A stretch of DNA of 64,000 bases from Marinomonas posidonica_A (GCF_043643765.1 NZ_JBHZSP010000013.1:1-64000); one strand, 5' to 3'; positions 26,858-36,495 are shown, counted from the first letter of the stretch. Numbers and translations: made by a program. The notes: generated from the letters alone by a model not told the origin.

Positions 26858-26875
26858 AAAATTGGATCCAATTTT
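26858..26875. promoter_or_regulatory. VanR operator O3
   Basis: AAAATTGGATCCAATTTT is an 18-base perfect palindrome containing the core ATTGGATCCAAT at 26861-26872. Its right edge overlaps the -35 element of the predicted vanR promoter, which suggests autoregulation. Confidence 0.82.
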
Positions 26876-26901
26876 CACATTTGCACTAGATGCGCTATTA
26901 T
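26874..26901 (+). promoter_or_regulatory. Predicted vanR promoter
   Basis: TTCACA (26874-26879) and TATTAT (26896-26901), 16 bases apart, each match sigma70 at 5/6 positions and lie 35 bases before the vanR start. The -35 overlaps operator O3. Confidence 0.6.
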
Positions 26902-26935
26902 TCTCTCTTTCTTTAATCTAGAACTGAGATAAGGC

Positions 26936-27643
26936 ATGAGCAAATCGGGTCAGGAAGTAATCAGTCGATTAAGACAAATGGTGCTGTCAGGGGAACTGGC
27001 CGCAGGAGAACGAATCGCCGAAATTCCGACAGCAGAACGACTCGGTGTCTCGCGTACCCCAATACGCATCGCATTTCGAACCTTGGAACAGGAAGGTTTA
27101 TTGACCAAACGACCTGCTCGTGGCTATGAAGTACGACAGGTCACCTTATCTGACATCACTGGCGCGATTGAAGTTAGAGGTGTACTTGAGGGCTTGGCCG
27201 CCAGACAAGCCGCAGAGAACGGGCTATCAGAATGCCAAAGAATAGAATTAAAGCAATTGCTTCAGTCGGGCGATCAGCTGTTTGAAAATGGTCAACTTGA
27301 TGAACAGGACTTGGCACAGTATCACGACATCAACCAGCGCTTTCATCAAATTATTATCGATGCCAGCAATAACCCAGCCATCGCTGAAGCACTCAGTCGC
27401 AATGAACATTTACCTTTTGCCTCGGTGAGCGCATTGGCTTTTGATGGCAATAATTTGCGACTAGAATTTCGCCGATTTAACTTCGCTCACATGCAACATC
27501 ACGCGGTGTTTGACGCCATTAGCCAAGGCCAAAGTAGCCGCGCAGAATCCATCATGCGGGAACACGCCAACGCCACGCTGGGTTATGCTAAAGTCTTCTC
27601 GCAAAAGGAAGAGACCAATGAAAAGATGCAAGTGCTCCAGTAA
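26936..27643 (+). CDS. vanR: GntR (FadR/FCD) family regulator, VanR-like
   Basis: This 235-residue repressor has an N-terminal winged helix (IPTAERLGVSRTPIRIAFRT, then LEQEGLLTKRPARGYEVR) and a C-terminal FCD ligand domain. The metal-type Asp/His residues of the FCD domain are seen in DINQRFHQIIIDASNNP and HMQHHAVFDAI. Its place divergent from vanAB and the three ATTGGATCCAAT operators between them match the VanR circuit, in which vanillate relieves repression. GAGA lies seven bases before the ATG and AAGG is too close, so the binding site is modest. It converges on a DUF6482-like gene. Confidence 0.87.
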   Translation: MSKSGQEVISRLRQMVLSGELAAGERIAEIPTAERLGVSRTPIRIAFRTLEQEGLLTKRPARGYEVRQVTLSDITGAIEVRGVLEGLAARQAAENGLSECQRIELKQLLQSGDQLFENGQLDEQDLAQYHDINQRFHQIIIDASNNPAIAEALSRNEHLPFASVSALAFDGNNLRLEFRRFNFAHMQHHAVFDAISQGQSSRAESIMREHANATLGYAKVFSQKEETNEKMQVLQ

Positions 27644-27654
27644 CGGATCAACAA

Positions 27655-27954
27655 CTAAGCTAAATCCGTATTACCCAATGGCACTTCTAGGGTATTTCCC
27701 GCCATGCTTGGTGGTTGACCCACCATCTCATCGTAGGCGCTTTGATGGCATAACACCATGGCATCCACCTGCTTCTCTTTGAACAAAGATTGCAGCTCGA
27801 GTTTGTTGTGGCTGGTCATAAAGCGCCCCTTACCATCCATAACATAATCCTCTTTACCCTCTATCACCACCGACAACTGATAGAGATTTGACTCCAAGGA
27901 ATGCAACTTCACTTTGTCAAAATGTTGAGTACGTTTTAATTCTTTTAATTCCAT
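27655..27954 (-). CDS. DUF6482-like small protein
   Basis: This 99-residue protein resembles a small gammaproteobacterial family I recall as DUF6482, typified by the late motif SAYDEMVGQP (here HQSAYDEMVGQPPSM). It also has YQLSVVIEGKEDYVMDGKG, a pattern of beta strands. No function is known. The ATG at 27954 has GAGG nine bases upstream; extension upstream is not supported. It converges with vanR, with 11 bases between their stops, and is divergent from the P-loop kinase gene. The family name is from memory of the motif, the gene itself is well supported. Confidence 0.7.
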   Translation of the reverse strand: MELKELKRTQHFDKVKLHSLESNLYQLSVVIEGKEDYVMDGKGRFMTSHNKLELQSLFKEKQVDAMVLCHQSAYDEMVGQPPSMAGNTLEVPLGNTDLA

Positions 27955-28102
27955 GTTGAATGGCCTCAAAGGTTCTTTAGAAGGTACTATTGATACGCAA
28001 AGAAAGCCGTATAGGTTCAGAGAATATCTTAGACCCCCTAAATTTTTCAGAACCAGAGGCTCATACAACAATAATAAACATCACTCATAAGCAGCTGACT
28101 CA

Positions 28103-28780
28103 ATGAACACAACACCCCACGATTTGTACCGAAACACAGCCGATGTAAAACAAGCAATTGATAAAATACAGAAGCATTTACAACAGGATAAACGCTATTT
28201 GATCGCGCTTGCAGGTGGTCCAGGCTCTGGAAAAAGCACGCTGGCTAATTACTTAGCTGAACATGTTAATACACAACATCCTTCACAGGTCGCTTGCCTG
28301 TCTATGGACGGCTTCCACCTCCCTAAACAGGCCTTAAGCGACTTACCAAACGCCAATGAAGCCTTTGCCCGCCGCGGCGCCGATTGGACGTTTGATCACC
28401 ATAAATTTGCTCAGTATGTCACTAACATTGCCAACGCCTATCAAACCGTAGACTGCCAATGGCCCAGTTTTGACCATGCGTTAGGCGACCCAATTGACGA
28501 CCACATATCCATTTCACAACACACTAAAGTCATCTTGATTGAAGGGCTTTACTTACTCTTACCTGAGACAGATTGGCAGAAAGCCGCGGATTATTATGAT
28601 GAACGCTGGTTTCTAGATGTTCCACTCCCCATTGCAATCGAACGATTAGCATTAAGGCATCAAGCTTCATGGAATCTATCTTATCAACAAGCCATGAATA
28701 GAATTCAGCAAAACGATGCACTTAATGCTGAGCAAGTTGCTCAAACAAAAATATATGCAGATTGGCTCATTCAGGTTTAG
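28103..28780 (+). CDS. P-loop nucleoside/phosphoribulokinase-like kinase
   Basis: This 225-residue kinase of the uridine kinase/phosphoribulokinase class resembles E. coli YggC. It has the Walker A loop ALAGGPGSGKSTLANYL (about residues 35-51), the acceptor-site motif SMDGFHLPKQAL, the aromatic WPSFDHALGDPIDD and the Walker B-like VILIEGLYLLL. A probable lid follows at ERLALRHQASW. The phosphorylated substrate is unknown; related proteins are annotated as fructose- or nucleoside-type kinases. Ribosome binding site is weak. It converges with tilS, overlapping its end by four bases. Confidence 0.82.
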   Translation: MNTTPHDLYRNTADVKQAIDKIQKHLQQDKRYLIALAGGPGSGKSTLANYLAEHVNTQHPSQVACLSMDGFHLPKQALSDLPNANEAFARRGADWTFDHHKFAQYVTNIANAYQTVDCQWPSFDHALGDPIDDHISISQHTKVILIEGLYLLLPETDWQKAADYYDERWFLDVPLPIAIERLALRHQASWNLSYQQAMNRIQQNDALNAEQVAQTKIYADWLIQV

Positions 28781-30087
28781 TGATGATTAGGAAAGGGTAA
28801 GGCCTTGCTTGGTCGCCACTCGAACTGAAGCTGACCATAATCAGGGTGACGCCATAAATTGGCAATGGCGACTAACTCATCTTGGATAAACAAATAGGGT
28901 AAATGTTCGCGCCACCAAACCGGAATCTGCTGATCATTTAGCCATTTTTTCAATGACCGAGTCTGTCCATTTTGCATCAATAACTTGACCCCCAAAGGCC
29001 GAGTTCTTAGTTCAACGCCCTCTCCTTGGATCAGCTGCAACTGGTCAAAACCTCGTGTTTTCACTTGCCCAATGACCAATGTCCCGCACTCAACCAGACG
29101 CTCATTTGGCAACACATACAAGGTATTCTGATGACGCATCAAGCGACCATCAGCAAACACGAACTCGGGTTGCTTATCTTCAACGCCAGCAAACATATTA
29201 AGGACGCTGTCACATTGCGCTTGCGTTAAACTTCGGCCTTTTTGCTCTATGAATTGTCGTAACCAAAAACGCCTTTGTGGCATTGGCTGTTGATACAGCC
29301 AATTCAAATCCAACCCGCCATGTGCATTTGATACCGTCGATAAATGTTGCGCCGACAAGCTAGCCAACATTTCGTAGTCGTCAGCGACTCGTTGCGCCAT
29401 GTTGGAAACACTCTGCTCCATATTTGGAAAGTGTGTTTTCATTAAGGGAATGACGTTTTGACGTAAAAAATTACGCGAAAAGCGTTCGTCTTGATTGGAT
29501 TCGTCCTCAACCCAATACAAACCATGTTGCTGAGCATAATCTTCGATTTTAGCCTTAGTGATCGACAAAAGTGGCCGTACCAAGCAAGCCCCCTGATCCC
29601 CCAAAGGTCGAACTGCTGGCATGCCTGCCAACCCTTTCGTTCCAGTTCCTCTTGCCAGTCGAAACATCACGGTTTCCGCTTGATCCCCTTGATGATGAGC
29701 CAAAAGCAAAACATCACCAGCCACCAAGCGATCTTCAAAAACTTGATATCTTGCTTGGCGAGCCACATCTTCCACCGACGCTTGTACTTTCAAATCCACT
29801 TTTTGGGCATAAAAAGTGACATTAAGTGCTTGGCATACTTGTTCACAATGGTCTAACCATGCATCTGCATTTGGACTTAAGCCATGATGTACATGGATCA
29901 CGGCAACCTTTGCTCTTTGCTCAGGAGTAATTTGACTCACCAAAGCGTGCAATAGTACGTGGGAATCAACACCACCACTGTAAGCTACCCAAACCCTGTT
30001 TGCTTGCGTAAACAAAGATGTCAACCAAATTGGATTAAACTCTAATTCAGTCGTAAGGGTGAAAGGCGGATGCGGCTGATAACTCAT
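28777..30087 (-). CDS. tilS: tRNA(Ile)-lysidine synthase
   Basis: TilS modifies C34 of the AUA-reading isoleucine tRNA to lysidine, an essential step. The 436-residue protein has the PP-loop VWVAYSGGVDSHVLLHAL near residue 35, the conserved HVHHGLSPNADAW, and LLLAHHQGDQAETVMFRLARG. A C-terminal domain includes LKKWLNDQQIPVWWREHLPYL. Length matches E. coli TilS (432). Ribosome binding site is weak. It lies downstream of accA, past a terminator, as in E. coli and Pseudomonas. Confidence 0.95.
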   Translation of the reverse strand: MSYQPHPPFTLTTELEFNPIWLTSLFTQANRVWVAYSGGVDSHVLLHALVSQITPEQRAKVAVIHVHHGLSPNADAWLDHCEQVCQALNVTFYAQKVDLKVQASVEDVARQARYQVFEDRLVAGDVLLLAHHQGDQAETVMFRLARGTGTKGLAGMPAVRPLGDQGACLVRPLLSITKAKIEDYAQQHGLYWVEDESNQDERFSRNFLRQNVIPLMKTHFPNMEQSVSNMAQRVADDYEMLASLSAQHLSTVSNAHGGLDLNWLYQQPMPQRRFWLRQFIEQKGRSLTQAQCDSVLNMFAGVEDKQPEFVFADGRLMRHQNTLYVLPNERLVECGTLVIGQVKTRGFDQLQLIQGEGVELRTRPLGVKLLMQNGQTRSLKKWLNDQQIPVWWREHLPYLFIQDELVAIANLWRHPDYGQLQFEWRPSKALPFPNHH

Positions 30088-30125
30088 ATAAAGTGAACCA
30101 TTTTTTAAGCGTCAGAAGCAGAAAC

Positions 30126-30153
30126 AAAAAAGCCTCCAATCAGGAGGCTTTTT
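30126..30153. terminator. Terminator between accA and tilS
   Basis: GCCTCC-AATCA-GGAGGC with A and T tracts on both sides forms a strong intrinsic terminator. On the minus strand it ends the dnaE-accA transcript, leaving tilS to its own promoter. Confidence 0.9.
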
Positions 30154-30167
30154 AGCAAATCAATCGA

Positions 30168-31115
30168 TTATAAGCCGTATGACATTAAGCGGTTGTAACG
30201 ACGCGCCAACAACTCTTCTGTTGTTAGCGCTTCCATACGATCCAGTGCCGCTAAGATGTTTTCTTTCAGGCTGTGAGCCATTTGCTCATGAGCATTGTGT
30301 GCTCCACCCATTGGCTCTGGAATAATGGTATCAACCAAACCAAGCTCTTTCAGACGAGGCGCAGTGATGCCCATAGCTTTCGCCGCATCAGATGCACGTT
30401 CTGCACTCTTCCATAGAATAGAGGCACAACCTTCTGGTGAAATAACTGAGTAAGTGCCGTATTGCAACATCATCAGTTCATCACACACACCAATTGCCAA
30501 CGCACCACCAGAACCACCTTCACCGATAACCGTTGAGATGATTGGTGTTTTTAGGCGTGACATAACGGCAAGGTTGTATGCAATGGCTTCACTCTGACCA
30601 CGCTCTTCTGCACCAATACCTGGGTAAGCCCCAGGTGTGTCAATTAAGGTAACGATTGGCATATTGAAACGCTCAGCCGTTTCCATCAAGCGCAAGGCTT
30701 TACGGTAACCTTCTGGACGTGGCATGCCAAAATTACGCAATACTTTTTCTTTTACTTCACGGCCTTTTTGATGACCGATGATCATCACAGGACGACCATC
30801 TAGACGCGCAATACCACCAACAATGGCACGGTCATCTGCATAGTGACGATCACCGTGCATTTCTTCGAAATCCGTAAAAACGTGTTCAATATAATCCAGC
30901 GTGTAAGGACGCTTTGGGTGACGGGAAAGTTGTGATACTTCCCAAGCGCCTAAATTACTGAATAAACTTTTTGTTAGGGCGACTTTTTTGTCTTCTAGTC
31001 GGCTGATTTCATCACTGATGTTCAGTTCATTATCATTGCCTACTAGACGTAATTCTTCAATTTTTTGTTCAAGCTCAGCAATCGGCTGCTCGAATGGTAA
31101 ATAATTTAAATTCAT
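30168..31115 (-). CDS. accA: Acetyl-CoA carboxylase carboxyltransferase alpha subunit
   Basis: AccA with AccD transfers the carboxyl group from biotin to acetyl-CoA, the first committed step of fatty acid synthesis. The 315-residue protein starts NLNYLPFEQPIAELEQKIEE and has HPKRPYTLDYIEHVFTDFEE, MIIGHQKGR and the acyl-CoA binding TLIDTPGAYPGIGAEERGQ, GEGGSGGALAIGVCDEL. Length equals E. coli AccA (319). It follows dnaE after 121 bases, its usual neighbour. Confidence 0.97.
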   Translation of the reverse strand: MNLNYLPFEQPIAELEQKIEELRLVGNDNELNISDEISRLEDKKVALTKSLFSNLGAWEVSQLSRHPKRPYTLDYIEHVFTDFEEMHGDRHYADDRAIVGGIARLDGRPVMIIGHQKGREVKEKVLRNFGMPRPEGYRKALRLMETAERFNMPIVTLIDTPGAYPGIGAEERGQSEAIAYNLAVMSRLKTPIISTVIGEGGSGGALAIGVCDELMMLQYGTYSVISPEGCASILWKSAERASDAAKAMGITAPRLKELGLVDTIIPEPMGGAHNAHEQMAHSLKENILAALDRMEALTTEELLARRYNRLMSYGL

Positions 31116-31236
31116 CGTTAACTACACTGCTGTCTGGTTGCCATCAAATATAAGGCAAATGGCATCATGCCAATTGCTCTAAAGCGATAAAACGTATTAC
31201 TACGCCACATTCCTTTGCACAAATTATAAAATGAGC

Positions 31237-34200
31237 CTAAGTATACACTAACTGAACATTTTGTTTACCGTATTGTTTCTGTAGTTGGTGAATTAAATCG
31301 TCATCTGGACGAACTCGCCAACTCGAACCTAAACGGATATCGCCAAAAGCTTCAGGGGTATCAAACCCAATGACCACATCACAACCGTCTCCGCGGAATT
31401 CTGACATTTGATCAGCTAATGACTGAATATCAGCTGGTGTTACTGACTCTGAACTCCAAGTAATTCGCAATGCTTCGACATAACGAATACGAGCTTGAGC
31501 AATATCAAGTACATTTCGGGCAATGACTTTCTGTCCACCACGAAACTCGTCTACTGAAATCTCCCCCTCAACCACAACCACTTCGTCTTTGACGATGACG
31601 TCTTTGAAGTTTTCATAGTTGTCAGGAAACACCGTCACCTCAATACGAGCTGAGCGATCATCCAATGTGACGAAAGCAATGTTACCACCTTTTTTACTTT
31701 TTGTTACACGCAAATCCACAATCAATCCGGCCATGACTTGGGTATCGCCACGCTTAGGTTGCAGATCGACTATTTTGGAGCGTGCAAATCGTCTGATCTC
31801 CTTTTCATACTCATCAATCGGGTGACCTGTTACATACAAGCCTAGGGTGTCTTTTTCACCGTCTAAGCGCTGCCTACCAGGCCACTCATGCTGGATACCT
31901 ATTTCCTTATAGGCATCTTCTGTGCTCTCTTCTACCGCCACCCCAAACAGGTCCATCATACCTGCATCTTGGTTTTTGGCATCCTGCACGGCTCGCTTCA
32001 ACGCTTCATCAATGCAAGCATATAAGGTCGCACGGTTTGGCCCTATGGTGTCAAATGCCCCAGAACGAACCAATGCCTCCATCACGCGCTTGTTAACCTT
32101 CTTACCCACACGCTGACAGAAATCAAAAATGTGCTCAAATGGCCCCTCTTTGCGAGCTTCAACAATGGCTTCAATTGGGCCTTCACCCACCCCTTTAATG
32201 GCACCTAAACCATACACTATGGCGCCAGCTGGGTTGACCGTAAATTTGTAGACTGACTCATTAACGTTGGGCAATTCCAACGCTAAATTCATCGAACGAC
32301 ACTCTTCAATAAAGATAACGATCTTGTCGGTATTCTGCATATCGGCAGACAATACCGCGGCCATGAAAGGCGCCGGATAATGATTTTTCAACCAAGCGGT
32401 TTGATAGGATACTAAGGCGTACGCAGCCGAGTGAGATTTGTTAAAACCATAACCCGCAAACTTCTCCATCAAATCAAAGATGTTACCGGACAAATCCTTA
32501 TCGACGTTGTTTTTAAGTGCGCCTTCCATAAAGATCAAGCGCTGTTCCGCCATTACCTCAGGTTTTTTCTTACCCATAGCACGACGCAACAAGTCAGCAC
32601 CACCCAGACTAAATTTCGCCAAAACCTGAGCGATTTGCATTACCTGTTCTTGATACAAGATGATGCCGTAAGTGGGCTCCAAAACGGGGATCAAGTCTTC
32701 ATGCTGGTAATCTGGATGTGGAAAAGCCAACTCAGAACGACCATGCTTACGGTTTATAAAGTCGTCTACCATGCCAGACCCAAGTGGGCCAGGACGATAC
32801 AATGCCACCAAGGCGATGATATCTTCAAAGCGCGATGGCAATAGTTTCTTAATCAGTTCCTTCATACCACGGGATTCCAGCTGGAATACCGCCGTGGTTT
32901 CGGCTCTTTGCAGTAAGTCGTATGTGGATTTGTCTTCCAGATCAATCAGCGCGATATCCAATGGGGGTTTGCCTTCTAGGGCATGGATATCATTGATGTT
33001 TTTCACCGCCCAATCAACCACGGTCAAGGTTTTCAAACCCAAGAAATCGAACTTCACCAGACCGGCTTCTTCTACGTCGTTTTTGTCGTATTGAGTCACC
33101 AAGCCGGAGCCATCTTCTTCACAATACAGTGGGGCGAAATCAACCAGTTTGGTTGGGGCGATGACCACACCACCGGCGTGCTTACCAAAGTTACGCACCA
33201 CCCCTTCCAAAGACATGGCCATTTCCATGACATCCGCCGCTTCTTCATCGGACGCCAAGAACTCTGGTAGAGCAGGCTCTTCTTCAAGGGCTTTACTGAG
33301 TGTCATGCCAATTTCAAAGGGGATCAACTTGGACAGCTTATCCCCTAAACTATAAGGCTTACCTTGTACCCGCGCGACATCGCGAACAACGGCTTTGGCT
33401 GCCATGGCACCAAAGGTAATAATCTGAGAAACCGCATCACGACCATAGGTACGCGACACGTAATCGATTACCTTATCTCGGTTATCCATGCAAAAGTCGA
33501 TATCAAAGTCAGGCATGGATACCCGCTCTGGATTCAAGAATCGTTCGAATAGCAGATCGTATTCAAGCGGATCAAGGTCAGTGATTTTTAACGCATAAGC
33601 CACCAATGAACCGGCACCCGAACCACGACCAGGGCCTACCGGAATATCGTTATCCTTGGCCCATTGTATAAAGTCCATTACGATCAAGAAGTAACCAGGA
33701 AATCCCATCTGGTTAATAATGTTTAATTCAAAATCGAGACGATCCCAATATTCCTGGCGGCGTTTTTCAACACGTTCGCCATATTTCAACGTCAAAATAT
33801 CAAAGCGTTCTTTTAAACCGTCAAAAGACAGCTTGTTAAAAAACTCTTCCATGGTCATGCCATCTGGCACGGGATAATCCGGCAAAAAATATTTACCCAG
33901 CAAGACATCAACACTACAGCGCTTAGCTATTTCGACGGTATTTTCCAAGGCTTCGGGAATATCTTGGAACAACTCAGCCATTTCTTCAGGGGTTTTAAAG
34001 TACTGTTCTTCAGAGTAGCGACGAACTCTTCGTGGATCATCAAGTGTGACACCGTCGTGAATACATACACGCGCCTCATGAGCTTCAAAGTTTTCTCGTT
34101 TGAGAAAGCGCACGTCATTGGTGGCCACCACTGGGCAACCCAGCTCTGCCGCCAAAGGAACAACCGCATGAATATAGTCTTCTTCACCCACTCGGCTGGT

Positions 34201-34716
34201 ACGCTGCAACTCTACATAAAAGCGATTAGGGAACACGGACATCCAATAAGCCAAATGCTGCTTCGCTAACTCTGCCCGGCCTTTTTGCAACAACAAGCCG
34301 ATGTCGCCATAACCAGCACCGGATAAAGCAATCACGTCTTCGCTAGATGCCTCAATCCAATCTCTCCGGATAACGGGTCGGCCTTCAACTTGTCCCAATT
34401 GATAACCTTTAGAAATGATTTCTATGATGTTTTTGTAACCTTTATTGGACATCGCCAACAAAGTCATACGATAACGAGATTCCAGCTCCTCGGTATCATC
34501 CTCGATAACGACGTCAGCACCACATATGGGCTTAATACCCTTATCCATAGCACCTTTATAAAAACGCACAAAACCACATAAGTTATTTTCATCTGTGATG
34601 GCCACCGCCGGCATGGACATTAATTCCGTTGTCCCTAACAGACCTTTGACCTTGACTAAGCCATCCACCAAAGAAAACTCAGTATGCACTTTTAAATGTA
34701 TGAACGATGCGGACAA
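31237..34716 (-). CDS. dnaE: DNA polymerase III alpha subunit
   Basis: DnaE is the replicative polymerase. The 1159-residue protein has an N-terminal PHP domain (FIHLKVHTEFSLVDGL), the catalytic palm with PDFDIDFCMDNRDKVIDYV (about residue 400) and GPGRGSGAGSLVAYAL. The finger region includes FNKSHSAAYALVSYQTAWLK, followed by a tandem helix-hairpin-helix, and an OB domain with TQVMAGLIVDLRVTKSKKGG. Length matches E. coli DnaE (1160). The start is TTG 34716 with GAGGG eight bases upstream. It lies three bases after rnhB, so both belong to the lpxB-rnhB-dnaE unit. Confidence 0.98.
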   Translation of the reverse strand: MSASFIHLKVHTEFSLVDGLVKVKGLLGTTELMSMPAVAITDENNLCGFVRFYKGAMDKGIKPICGADVVIEDDTEELESRYRMTLLAMSNKGYKNIIEIISKGYQLGQVEGRPVIRRDWIEASSEDVIALSGAGYGDIGLLLQKGRAELAKQHLAYWMSVFPNRFYVELQRTSRVGEEDYIHAVVPLAAELGCPVVATNDVRFLKRENFEAHEARVCIHDGVTLDDPRRVRRYSEEQYFKTPEEMAELFQDIPEALENTVEIAKRCSVDVLLGKYFLPDYPVPDGMTMEEFFNKLSFDGLKERFDILTLKYGERVEKRRQEYWDRLDFELNIINQMGFPGYFLIVMDFIQWAKDNDIPVGPGRGSGAGSLVAYALKITDLDPLEYDLLFERFLNPERVSMPDFDIDFCMDNRDKVIDYVSRTYGRDAVSQIITFGAMAAKAVVRDVARVQGKPYSLGDKLSKLIPFEIGMTLSKALEEEPALPEFLASDEEAADVMEMAMSLEGVVRNFGKHAGGVVIAPTKLVDFAPLYCEEDGSGLVTQYDKNDVEEAGLVKFDFLGLKTLTVVDWAVKNINDIHALEGKPPLDIALIDLEDKSTYDLLQRAETTAVFQLESRGMKELIKKLLPSRFEDIIALVALYRPGPLGSGMVDDFINRKHGRSELAFPHPDYQHEDLIPVLEPTYGIILYQEQVMQIAQVLAKFSLGGADLLRRAMGKKKPEVMAEQRLIFMEGALKNNVDKDLSGNIFDLMEKFAGYGFNKSHSAAYALVSYQTAWLKNHYPAPFMAAVLSADMQNTDKIVIFIEECRSMNLALELPNVNESVYKFTVNPAGAIVYGLGAIKGVGEGPIEAIVEARKEGPFEHIFDFCQRVGKKVNKRVMEALVRSGAFDTIGPNRATLYACIDEALKRAVQDAKNQDAGMMDLFGVAVEESTEDAYKEIGIQHEWPGRQRLDGEKDTLGLYVTGHPIDEYEKEIRRFARSKIVDLQPKRGDTQVMAGLIVDLRVTKSKKGGNIAFVTLDDRSARIEVTVFPDNYENFKDVIVKDEVVVVEGEISVDEFRGGQKVIARNVLDIAQARIRYVEALRITWSSESVTPADIQSLADQMSEFRGDGCDVVIGFDTPEAFGDIRLGSSWRVRPDDDLIHQLQKQYGKQNVQLVYT

Positions 34717-34719
34717 AAC

Positions 34720-35319
34720 TTATCCCTCTAGAATCTTTTTAACGGGTGCGAAACTGCGTCTGTGCAAAGGAGTCACACCGAATTGTCGAATGGCTTCTAA
34801 ATGCTGCGCTGTCGGGTAACCTTTGTGCTTTTCTAAACCATACTCTGGATACAAATCAGCCGCTTTTACTATGTCTCTGTCACGAGTCACTTTCGCCAAA
34901 ATAGACGCTGCTGAAATGGCCGCATGTCGAGCATCCCCTTTCACGACGGCTTCAGCAGGACAAGGCAAATTAGGCGGCAGACGATTACCATCAATTAAAC
35001 AATGCTCCGCCATTGGCGATAACATTGCCACGGCTCTGGACATGGCTAACATGCTAGCGTGTAAAATATTTAATTGATCAATTTCTTCAATACTAGCACT
35101 GGCAATGGCATAGCACAGGGCTTTTGCTTGAATTTCATCAAACAATGCTTCACGTTTTTTTTCAGACAATTTTTTGGAGTCAGCAAGACCGGCAATAGGC
35201 TGTTGTGGATCTAGAATCACTGCCGCCGCCACGACCTCACCAGCCAACGGCCCTCTGCCCGCTTCATCCACGCCAGCCAACAAGGTCCCCGAATACAACT
35301 CGCTTATGAAGGGCTCCAT
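34720..35319 (-). CDS. rnhB: Ribonuclease HII
   Basis: RnhB removes ribonucleotides from DNA and RNA-DNA hybrids. The 199-residue protein shows LLAGVDEAGRGPLAGEVVAA, holding the Asp-Glu pair of the active site, then DSKKLSEKKREALFDEI, the catalytic Asp in LIDGNRLP, and KGDARHAAISAASILAKVTR. Length matches E. coli (198). Its start overlaps the lpxB stop by one base, as in E. coli. Confidence 0.97.
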   Translation of the reverse strand: MEPFISELYSGTLLAGVDEAGRGPLAGEVVAAAVILDPQQPIAGLADSKKLSEKKREALFDEIQAKALCYAIASASIEEIDQLNILHASMLAMSRAVAMLSPMAEHCLIDGNRLPPNLPCPAEAVVKGDARHAAISAASILAKVTRDRDIVKAADLYPEYGLEKHKGYPTAQHLEAIRQFGVTPLHRRSFAPVKKILEG

Positions 35320-36476
35320 TAGACTTCCTTATCCGCCAACATATTGATAATCGCTTTTGCGCCTTGCTCTCCGGCATTTTTTCGAAGCATCTGATGCAAA
35401 TCCAGATACTTTTGCTGTATTTTCTTATCTTGTCTAAAGGACTGCCAAGTTTGCACCAAACGTGTGGCCAAACTCTCCGGTACTGCCTCGTCTTGTAATA
35501 ACTCAGGCACCAAGGTTTCATTTGCCAGCAAGTTTGGCAAAGACACATAAGGCACTTTAATCATACGTTTCATGATCGCAAAGGTTAAACGATTCACTTT
35601 ATACGCCACGACCATAGGTCGTTTGACCAACATCGCTTCCAACGCCGCCGTACCTGACGCCAATAAAATAGCATCCGCAGCCGCCATCACAGTACGTGAT
35701 TGCCCATCTGTAATCACCGCTTGCACATTCACTTCTTGTAGAATCGTTTCAATTTGTTCGCGTCTAGCCTGATTCGCCGCAGGCATCAGAAACGTCGCCT
35801 GAGGTTCCTGTTGTTTAATCAATTTAATGGTCTCAGCAAACAAGGAAGCAAGTCGAGCCACTTCGCCTTCTCGCGAGCCAGGTAAAATAGCAAACACTGG
35901 CCCTGTAATTGGGCCCAAATTTAGCGTTTCACGGGCTTGCTGCGGGTCACTTTCCAAGGGAATATCATCCGCTAACGTATGACCGACACACACCACAGGT
36001 ATATTATGTTGATGATAAATAGGCAGCTCAAAGGGGAACAAGGCCAACATTAAATCAACCGATTTTTTAATCTTAAAAATGCGCTTTTGACGCCATGCCC
36101 AAACAGACGGACTCACATAATGCACTGTCGGAATGCCAGCTTGTTTTAGCTTTCTGGCCAGTGGTAAATTAAAGTCTGGGGAATCAATACCAATAAAGGC
36201 GGTAGGAGGATTCGCCAAACAGGATTGATAAAGACGTTTACGAATAGCCAGTAATTCTTTCAAACGACCAAGTACTTCCACCAGCCCCATCACAGACAAT
36301 CTGTCCATTGGCACTATGCTGGTTAAACCTTCTGCTTCCATCAGAGGTCCACCAATCCCTTCAAACACTGCGTTGGGCTGTAACGCTTTTAAATGCTTGA
36401 TTAAATTCGCCCCTAAAATATCACCAGATGCTTCTCCGGCAACCAACACGTAACGTGCTGTCGACGTCACTTTCAT
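35319..36476 (-). CDS. lpxB: Lipid-A-disaccharide synthase
   Basis: LpxB joins UDP-diacylglucosamine and lipid X into the lipid A disaccharide. The 385-residue protein begins YVLVAGEASGDILGANLIK and has the family core FIGIDSPDFNLPLARKLK, YVSPSVWAWRQKRIFKIKK, LPGSREGEV and LLASGTAALEAMLVKRPMVV. The ATG at 36476 is chosen, eight bases after AGAGG, in place of a TTG upstream. A strong terminator sits between lpxA and this start, so lpxB may need its own promoter or read-through. Length matches E. coli LpxB (382). Confidence 0.96.
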   Translation of the reverse strand: MKVTSTARYVLVAGEASGDILGANLIKHLKALQPNAVFEGIGGPLMEAEGLTSIVPMDRLSVMGLVEVLGRLKELLAIRKRLYQSCLANPPTAFIGIDSPDFNLPLARKLKQAGIPTVHYVSPSVWAWRQKRIFKIKKSVDLMLALFPFELPIYHQHNIPVVCVGHTLADDIPLESDPQQARETLNLGPITGPVFAILPGSREGEVARLASLFAETIKLIKQQEPQATFLMPAANQARREQIETILQEVNVQAVITDGQSRTVMAAADAILLASGTAALEAMLVKRPMVVAYKVNRLTFAIMKRMIKVPYVSLPNLLANETLVPELLQDEAVPESLATRLVQTWQSFRQDKKIQQKYLDLHQMLRKNAGEQGAKAIINMLADKEV

Positions 36477-36495
36477 TAACACAACCTCTAATAAC

